A stretch of DNA of 64,000 nt from Sambucus nigra (taxonomy: Eukaryota > Streptophyta > Magnoliopsida > Dipsacales > Adoxaceae). The stretch covers positions 31,260,917 to 31,324,916 of the forward strand of contig OX422221.1 in the NCBI GenBank assembly GCA_949130495.1, in the 5' to 3' direction. The notes beneath the pieces were generated by a model. It did not search any database and was not told the origin of the DNA. It saw only the letters and a list, made by a program, of their open reading frames with translations. The position numbers and the translations under genes were made by a program. Shown one piece after another: positions 56,711-64,000 of the stretch; within the stretch, counting starts at the first letter, position 1; every line of letters starts with the position of its first letter.

Positions 56711-58140
56711 CCAGTCAAGACGTTGTTTTTAGTTGTTCATTGATATCATTGATGACTACTCAAGCTTAGGATAAGTTTACATACGCAACACAAGTCTAAA
56801 ACCTTTTACTAGTTCAAAATGTGCAAGACTATGGTGGAACATGGGTGAGGTAAATTAATCCAAGCTTTACGATCTGGTCGTATGGGCCTTTACCTCTTAG
56901 GGGAGTTAAGGGATTGTTTGTGGAACATGTTGGATTCTATACCTATTATCCATATCGGGCATTCCATTTCGAAATGGTGTATAGGAAAGGAAGGGATAAT
57001 GTTTTTTTGGATATGACAGGGTTCGTTGTTAGTTATTCAAGAATGCAACATTCACATTAGGTCTTATGTAAGAGATTACTATATACATTCTAATTAATTT
57101 TATTCTTATTCCGTCTTTTCAACTCCCTTAGAACATTAAAGTGGGTGCAACTCATTCTATCACATGTTCATATATGGGGGTTCTTGACACTTATGTTGTG
57201 AAAGGAGCTAAGAAAGTTAAAATTATGACAAAGTTATGTTTCTTTTTTGGTTATTCCAAAGGTTAAAGAGGTAGTTTATATCATATTACTAAGACAAGAA
57301 GGTCATTGATTGCATCAATATATGGTTCTTGGAAGATGATTATGTAACAAACAACGTGACAAAATGTAAGATGGTTTTACCAGATTTGATATGGAACATC
57401 ATATTACCAAGATTGCTAGACTTTTTGTACACAATGAAACACAACCTGATATCGATAATACACTGCCTAATGTAAGTGGGAGCATTATTGATGATTCGGA
57501 TACACATTTCACTTATACTGGATATCAAATGGTTCCACATCATAGTTGGAGCATCATAAGTCATTCTGACTAGTTAGTGTTTTGGATCATCATTTTGAGA
57601 GATCCAAAGAAAACATGCACCAAGTCTTGGGAACTACAATGAGGCATTACAAGATGAGAAATTTTTATTTAACTTATGAATATGGATAGAAAAACCTATT
57701 AGATTATTGTAATCATTTTTCGAGACTTGTAGACTTGTTAGAGAAGTAAAAATCCTCGGGCACAAGTGAACCTATAAGAAATTAAAAGATAAATGGGCGA
57801 AAAAGTGAAAACCTTCCAGGCAGGACTTACAAAAGGGTTCAATAAAAAGAAAATGGATTGACTATGAGAAAACCTTCTCACGGTAGCCAAGCTAAAGCCT
57901 TTGGAGATTATATTAATGTTAAAACTATTGTTCTTAAACGGTTGTCTTGAGATGTAAATAGTAAGAAGTACGAAAATAAAAATTATGTAAGCTTGGGAGA
58001 TCCATTTATAGATTTAAGATAACATCAAGGTCTTGAGTCATTCAATTTAATCAAAGCCCGAATAATACATGTTAGTATAAGAAGAAGGACGAATATATGG
58101 TGGTATTTCTGAAGAAAAATATATGGATAATATTGGCCCA
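56711..58140 (+). pseudogene. Integrase and RT remnant of old copia element (copia-2), right part
   Basis: Directly after the insertion point FIDIIDDYSSLG matches F.TFIDDYSR.G, then GKLIQALRSGRMGLYL matches K.LRSDRGGEYL, with the second Asp lost. At ~57195 VVKGAKKVKIMTKLCFFFGYSKG (read across a frameshift) matches the integrase C-terminal GYPKG block. RT pieces follow at ~57800 (TFQAGLTKGF, family: FKARLVAKGF), ~57925 (LKLLFLNGCLE, family: VKTAFLNG) and ~57990. No frame is intact. Confidence 0.72.
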
Positions 58141-58398
58141 ACAGGGAAGAAGGTGGGAGTATTGTCTCAAATAAGAGTGGGGTTGCTCGTCTATTTTTAA
58201 ATATAGAATTTTGGATAATCCAGACACATCCTTATGATCAAAGTTTCGCTACATGGAATACAACGAATTTTGGTATTATCCCAAGTCAATTGTATCGATA
58301 TCTTATGCACGAGATTAGCTTCGAATTCCATGAAAGTTTTTTCTTTTCAAATATGGAATTATGATGTTTTAGAATCATTGCAAAATACTTTATTAGCG
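58141..58398. other. Unassigned stretch
   Basis: ~260 bp between the last readable copia-2 RT piece and the next LTR. It may be decayed RT; nothing specific is seen. Confidence 0.3.
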
Positions 58399-59648
58399 TA
58401 AGGAGAAAATTTTCAATTGAGTCCATTGTATGTATTCGACTTATTCCCGGAACAAAACATCATTTCTGAGTCATATATAGATTTTTCGTTGTCGCGATCC
58501 CACACAGTCTATGACCTAAAGTTTATTGAAGACGTTGCATCCAAGATTCAAAGTAAAATCACCTCGAGTTTAATGGTGCATATTTCTCGTCTTCATTCAG
58601 ATTGCATTCTGAGATCTCTCAGGTATGAATGCATAATTCTTTTTATGGGACTCAAAAATGTTTTAATGACATTATTTTATAAATAATTGTTCTTAAAATG
58701 TTAAAATGATTTTGAAGAGTTTTAATTTTGTTTATTCTGAGATAAGGATTGTTTAGAGTCGCATAGAACCTTCCCTTGTGTTTAGAAGGATCAAATGACA
58801 CTTGAAGTTGTTCAAGAAAAATTGCAAGGTCGTTCAAGAGAGATGAGCATGTTGTTCGAGCGGTATGGAAATTTTGTTCAAGCAACGTGTTGATATCATT
58901 AAAACGAACCCTCCGTCTCAAGTTTTTTATTTAAGGCATGTTTCACTCAGAATTTCATATGTGCAGAATCATTATTTCAGAGAAAGCAGTTTTATTTTTC
59001 TGCATAACTTTCCTAAGGTTTCAATGATCAAAAACATCTTTAATGTTTAAAGATCCAAGCTTTCATTAACGTAAGAGATAGAGATCTTTGTTTGCACCAT
59101 TGGATATTGTTTGTCCATAGTGAGCAACGTGTTTCATTGGGTTTTGCGGTGAAGAAGCGATGGAGTTCGTGTTCAACATCGTAGATGTTTCCAAGATGTA
59201 TCGATGGACACCAAGGCATTCGTGGACACGTGTGCTGTGGACATGTATCATAGAAGGACTTGTGCGTTGGCACTATGGAGGAGTAGTTGAAGGATCAGAG
59301 GAGCATCAATAATTGTGGGGGATCAAGTCATTGAGTAAATCTATTGTCTGTACTTTAGCCTATTATATGTACTTTCTAATACCACGTCATAGTGATCATC
59401 TGGCTTGGGTCGTCCATAGATTTTTCCCTTTGTGGTTTCCTCGTACATTCGGCATTATTTTTTTAAACTTATTTATTTTACTTGCTTTAATCACCTAGAT
59501 GCATGTTTAGGATTAAACAATATAAAATTGGGCTTAACTAAAATTAGTTCACATACTTGGTGCATATAAAATTTGGAAAAGATTTTTTCAAAAAGAAAGT
59601 TGTTTTTTGAAATCCTTAAAACACATTAGAAAGAAAAAAGGGCCTACA
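58399..59648 (+). repeat. 5' LTR of plus-strand gag-only copia (1,250 bp)
   Basis: Starts TAAGGAGAAAA (TG mutated to TA; the 3' LTR has TGAGGACAAAG) and ends CTACA. Bases 58399-58625 align with 63783-64000. TTGTTCAAG and GTTGTTCGAGCGG words occur at 58800-58880. Confidence 0.78.
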
Positions 59649-59651
59649 AGT

Positions 59652-59663
59652 TGGTATAAGAGC
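59652..59663 (+). other. PBS of plus-strand gag-only copia
   Basis: TGGTATAAGAGC, one base from TGGTATCAGAGC (initiator tRNA-Met). Confidence 0.8.
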
Positions 59664-59706
59664 TAGAAATATTTTTTGTTTGTGTTGATCCCTTGTATTT
59701 TTAAGG

Positions 59707-60390
59707 ATGAATTTTGGAAATTTTAAAAGTTTTAGAGGTACATTATTTTATGGCACTAATTATGCTTAATGGAAAATGCGAATGAGAAGTGATTTGATAG
59801 AATTTGACGAGCATGTGTCGTTAGCGATCCAAAAGGGTTGGACACCACCGGTAACACGAGAGGGTGAGGCCATTACTTTAAAACCCGTTGAGTCATGGAT
59901 CGAAGTCGAACATAGAGTTGGACTTTACAACTCTGAAGGTCTTCACATTATTTCCTCACATGTCACACCGAAGGAGTATAATAGAATCATGACGTGTGAA
60001 ACTTTGAAAGAGGCTTAAAATATTCTTACACTTACTCATGAGGGCACTAGCATGGTTAGGGCGTCTAAACTTCAAAACCTCACTACACAGTTTGAGACGA
60101 TTAAGATGTTAAAGAGTGAGTCGTTTGATGAGTCTTATTCTAGGTTGTCCAATATTTTCAACTCGTCTTTTAATTTGGGAGAGAAAAAACCTGACAACCG
60201 AGTCATGAAGAAAATCTTAAGGTCGTTGCCGATTAGATTTGATGCAAAAGTGACCATTTTCAACGCCTTGGGTTTACTTGAATTAATGAAACTTAAAGAG
60301 ATTGTTGGTGACCTACAAACCTATGTACTCGATATGTTTACTTCCAAGCAAGTGACAAAGAAAGAAAAGGGCATTGCTTTCAAAGCCTAG
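59707..60390 (+). pseudogene. gag: Gag N-terminal and UBN2-like domains, plus-strand element
   Basis: Starts MNFGNFKSFRGTLFYG 44 bp after the PBS; GTNYA*WKMRMRSDLIEF is the DUF4219-like block with a TAA where relatives have Tyr. GWTPP and KEYNRIMTCE-like blocks follow, a TAA at ~60016, then SKLQNLTTQFETIKM, RVMKKILRSLP and LQTYVLDMF, which define copia gag. The frame ends in TAG at 60388. Confidence 0.85.
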
Positions 60391-60860
60391 AAGAAGGAGA
60401 CTAAAGTTTCGAAAGATGTAGCCTTATTGGCATATAACTTCAAAAGTTTCTTAATTTCCAAAAGCAATCGAAAGATGCCAAAATACTTGAGAAATCCAAG
60501 AACAACAAGGTCGGTCACACCCCTAAGGATAAGAGTGAGAAAGTTAAGATGGATTAGTCGGATATATGTTTTGGGTGTGAGGGGTATGGTCACAAGGTTA
60601 TTGAGTGTCCCACTAGTCTTAAGAAGGAATACCACCTTAAGTGATAGTTAGCCGAAAGAGGGAGGGAGTTCCACTATTGAGCGAAACTTTGTAGCGTTCA
60701 TGTCATGTTAAATGACCGATGACAATAAATCTTCCCATAAAGATTCTCATGTCAATGACACTTTCAACTCCGTTGAGTGTGAATCCCAAGTGAGTTAGGA
60801 TGAAGCTAGTGAGGATGAGGAGATTGATGTGAGAGAGTTGTAAGTTGCCTTTAATTATTT
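60391..60860 (+). pseudogene. Gag middle part with first zinc knuckle, plus-strand element
   Basis: A frameshift after 60390 moves the reading frame. CFGCEGYGHKVIEC is at 60567-60608, complete and corresponding to the knuckle at 54056 in the minus-strand element. An acidic Glu/Asp/Ser tail follows. Confidence 0.78.
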
Positions 60861-60879
60861 AGATGCGGAAGCGATAAAG

Positions 60880-61569
60880 GTGAAAAAGAAAAACTTGAAA
60901 TTGGAAGCTAAGTTGAATGAGTGTGATGTAGAAAATAATGATGCTTTAATTAAGGAACATAGGGAACGGGAGAAGATTCTTATGGAGAAACTAAAATACA
61001 TTGATAAAGAGAGAGAGAGAGAGAGAGATAGTCTTCGTGGTTTGATGGAGGCTTTAAAGAAAGAGGTTCTAGATTTTGAGGAGTCTGCGAATTTGCTTGA
61101 GTCTAGGATTAGTGAGTTAGAGGAGAGATTGAGAGACTCGAGTAAGCTAAAATTTTATTTAGAAGCTAGAGCACAGAAGTTGGATAGGATGTTAGGCACC
61201 GTCCAAATCAATGGAGATAGGTTTGGTATAGGCTATGATGATATTATTATTCCCATTCCCAAAGCTAATACCAATCATGTGAGAGAGACCACTAGGAACG
61301 TGAAGAGAGGTCGACATTTTGGTAATCATTTTCGTCGTGTTTATACTTGCACTCAGTGCGGTAGGGAAGGTCAACTTAGATGTTTTTGCTATGACCTTAG
61401 GACTGCTCCTAGGATGTTTTTGAATAAATTCATTTTGGTTCCCAAAACCCCCATGCTTAATTTCACACCTACATGGATTAGCATATCGTACATAGAGGCC
61501 TTAGGAATTAAACTTCATGGCGCTCATTTGGTTACACATGATTCTTCCCATTCTAGATCTAAAGGATGA
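60880..61569 (+). pseudogene. Gag coiled coil and second zinc knuckle, plus-strand element
   Basis: 229 codons open. Residues ~1-95 are a strongly charged heptad pattern with a (GA)n-encoded ERERERE run (61012-61028), then LDRMLGTVQINGD. The second knuckle at 61348-61389 reads CTQCGREGQLRCFC with Gln in place of the zinc-binding His found in the other element (CTHCGQKGHLSKFC). Where pol should follow there is none. Confidence 0.78.
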
Positions 61570-63782
61570 TTATGTTGCCATGCTTGTCATATGCTAGTCT
61601 TTGAATCATGAGTTATTTTGTGCCAGTGTTATGACATGTGTATCTTTTGTACTATATTTTTTTCATTTATTGAGTTTTATTTGAAAAATACAAAAAGATT
61701 TTGTTTCTGATAAAAAAATTCAGAAAATGCAAAAACATTTTTTGGTTTAAATAATTTATAAAAGAATACGAAAATATTTTATTTTTTGGTCAAAAATACT
61801 TTTAGGAAAAAACAAAAAGAATTTCATTTTATTTTTGTGTCGTGATTTTTCATGTTTGATATGTCATATTGGTGTGCTTGGAGCCCAGTCACTTCATTAA
61901 CCGTGTGGCTATGACATTTGATCATAATTGTTGAAGTGTTGGATGATCTTAACCATTATTCGTATGGGGTTATTTCAAAGTTGATATGCATTTGAATTCG
62001 ACTTTGTATATATTCCATATTTGCACACATGCACGAGTTTATATGAATGTTTGACATCCCATTCATATTTGAGTTTGGTGAGACATTCTCATCTTAATTT
62101 TCTCATCCATGCATAAGTAGACTTAGGAAGAGATGTGCATGTAAGAACTGTTTACCGCGAGGATTGATATTGTATATATTTATGAAAAAATGAGGAGTGT
62201 TCACGGGAAAGGGCTGCGAGAGTATCATTAGCTCGCGTAAAAAACACCATTTAAAATATCCCAAGAAAACATTAATGCAATAAAAATAATCATATGAAAA
62301 AAATATAGCCAATAGGATTTCTCTAAGTTAAGAAAAATAGAAACCTAAAATAGTTTGAAAAAGAATATATTTTTAAGGTAGTTTGGTTGAAAAAAATTTA
62401 ACGGCTTTGCACCACAAATCTTTATGTTGAAAATTTTATCATGACACTATTGTGTTTATGTTGATTTTTTAGTTCATTTAGATCAATATATTAATTGCGC
62501 ATATGTCTAAAACTAAGTTTCATGACATTTCGTTATCAATTAGAGCTTGTTGAACGTTTCAATGTGTCGGAGTTTTGATTCATTTATTGTAGCTCACGCC
62601 CATTCACTCCATATCTATGTTTGAGTATATTTATACTACGTTAGCATAAAACTCACGTTGTTTTGTTTATTTTATTTTCCTGTTTTGCTACTCTTTGGTA
62701 TTTCCTAGTTGCTATTTTCATGAAAAAACATTCCTTCGGAAAAACTTCATCATTTTTAGGACTAGAATTGAGATTTTATGTCGTTCAAATGACATATGGA
62801 CCTCGTTCAACGGACAAATCCATGTCATGTGATGTTTTGATTTTGCGAGGTTCAAGCGATATTCATAAAAGTGTCAGGTATAGGTCGCAAGAAGGGTCGC
62901 AAGAAGGTCATTTGATGGTTTCCATCGCGCGGGAGGTTACTGTTTTGCATTTGTTTGGGTTGCTTAATGCATTATTCAAACGACATGAAAAGTCTTTCAA
63001 ATGACCTGGCATTTTCGTTCGAGAGACCGGAGGCATTTTTTTAGAATTGTTCCTATTTCGGACCTGATTCATTTATATGATGATTTTCTTCAGTTTTGGT
63101 ACTTCTGAACATTTCTTATGCCGTTCTTCTTATTAATCCATGCTTAATTACTGACAGTACATTTGTTTGCTCACATTATTACTGATTTTGATGATTTCTT
63201 TCATGTGACTATTTGCTAACTATGATCTGGCACATTGTGATTATTTCTAGCTGATAGGTTTTCATTTTTATCTATATATTCGTTATTCATTATTTTATTC
63301 TAGATATTTGATGTTTTCTTATCTTTTTCACTTATTGTCAATTCGAGACAGAAAAGGGGAGAGATGTATGTGATTTAGGGAGAATTTTGTTTGATGAGCA
63401 CTAATTTTACGTTGCATTACAAATTGATATCATATGCTTTCATGCTTATATATTGGTATTAATTTGTTTGCACAAATTGATATCTATATTTTAAATTTAT
63501 ATTAAAATAATTTGCTCACATGTTTAACAAATGATTTCTTTTACATATTGTTTTTAAATATTGGTATTTTTATAACACTTGTTCCTCCAACGAGTCAAGA
63601 TTTCAAGACTACATCACATTGAGACAGCTCATGCTTGTTGCACCAACATTTACTAGTCTTGTCCTATAATTTTTTATTTTGGGTTTTATGGGATGAGATT
63701 TAGGTATCATAGGGCTTGAATGCCCAACTTAGGCATTTCACTGTTTGGGTTTTGTCACGAAAAATTCAAAGGGGGATATTTA
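61570..63782 (+). other. Non-coding 3' region of plus-strand gag-only element
   Basis: 2.2 kb without protein motifs. Notable are AAATACAAAAAGATTTT-type runs (~61685-61830), TTCAAATGA/TTCAAACGA words (62770-63030), an internal PPT-like AGAAAAGGGGAGAGATG at ~63348, and the terminal PPT TTCAAAGGGGGATATT at 63765-63780. Confidence 0.65.
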
Positions 63783-64000
63783 TGAGGACAAAGTTTCCAA
63801 TTGGGTCCATTATATGTATTTGACTTATTCCAGGATGAAAACATTATTTTTAAGTCATAGATATAAACGTATTGTCATGATCCCACACATTTTATGACAT
63901 AAAGTTTATTGACGACATTGCGGCCAAGCTTCAAAGTAAAATCATGCCTAGTTTAATGCACATATTTCTCATCTTCATTCAGATTGCATTTTGAGATCTC
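63783..64000 (+). repeat. Start of 3' LTR, truncated by window end
   Basis: TGAGGACAAAG onward, aligning with 58399-58625 with frequent substitutions. Confidence 0.8.

Larger units (their letters stand above)
58399..64000 (+). mobile_element. Gag-only copia element, plus strand (cut by window edge)
   Basis: 5' LTR 58399-59648, PBS 59652, gag remnant to ~61569, no pol, PPT at ~63764 and the first 218 bp of the 3' LTR from 63783. Gag layout (UBN2, CFGCEGYGH knuckle, coiled coil, LGTVQI block, second knuckle) is the same as in the minus-strand element at 46177, but the LTRs differ. It is inserted in or next to copia-2. Confidence 0.8.

Noticed and set aside
62745..62760. CATTTTTAG match to the hairpin apical module in the gag-only element
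   Set aside because: Flanks do not pair; chance match in A/T-rich sequence.

Overview
The window reads as gene-free plant heterochromatin, most likely from a eudicot. I see no host protein-coding gene, rRNA or tRNA. Everything I can identify is LTR retrotransposon, or sequence carried by retrotransposons: Ty3/gypsy of the chromovirus Tekay/Del type, Ty3-like of the Athila type recognised from PBS and PPT only, and Ty1/copia of a SIRE-like gag type plus another copia type. There is also a probable Helitron and several microsatellites. The PBS sequences match plant initiator tRNA-Met (TGGTATCAGAGC) and plant tRNA-Asp (TGGCGCCGTTGCC). The species cannot be fixed from this.

Layout from left to right. 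(i) 1-7346: a heavily decayed plus-strand Tekay-like element (Tekay-1) whose 5' LTR lies left of the window, ending in a ~3.0 kb 3' LTR. (ii) 7347-37020: a head-to-tail array of a non-coding, Athila-like, LARD-type element. The order is LTR tail A, internal A, LTR B, internal B, LTR C, internal C, LTR D plus a rearranged LTR piece, then a fourth PBS. The period is ~6.0 kb (LTR ~2.52 kb plus internal ~3.4-3.5 kb). (iii) 10524-21497: a complete minus-strand Tekay element (Tekay-2, 10,974 bp) inserted in internal A with a 5-bp target duplication ACTAA. The neighbouring array copies show the empty site. Its gag-pol is one frame interrupted by five stop codons. (iv) 37021-~44475: a 5'-truncated, broken plus-strand copia element with its 3' LTR, fused directly to the fourth Athila-like PBS. 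(v) ~45720-58140: an old copia element whose integrase is split at 46176/56711 by a 10.5 kb minus-strand, gag-only copia element (46177-56710). That element itself probably carries a ~3.2 kb Helitron. (vi) 58399-64000: a plus-strand relative of the gag-only element, running off the right edge.

The strongest unexplained structure is a family of RNA-like hairpins in the Athila-like units. Four lie just downstream of the LTR TATA box and four more sit near the 3' end of each internal region. They share one apical module (TTTGC, loop ATTTTTA, GCAAA) but have different, self-complementary arms with G.U and compensatory pairs. A second recurrent structure is short self-complementary words (TCGTTCGAACGA, GATCGATCGA and degraded forms). 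They are clustered in LTRs of unrelated Ty3 and Ty1 families in this one window.

Limits: all alignments between copies were done by eye. LTR ends supported by TG...CA, PBS, PPT and target duplication are firm to a few bases. The copia 3' LTR end (~44475), the right end of the Helitron, and the decayed domains are approximate.
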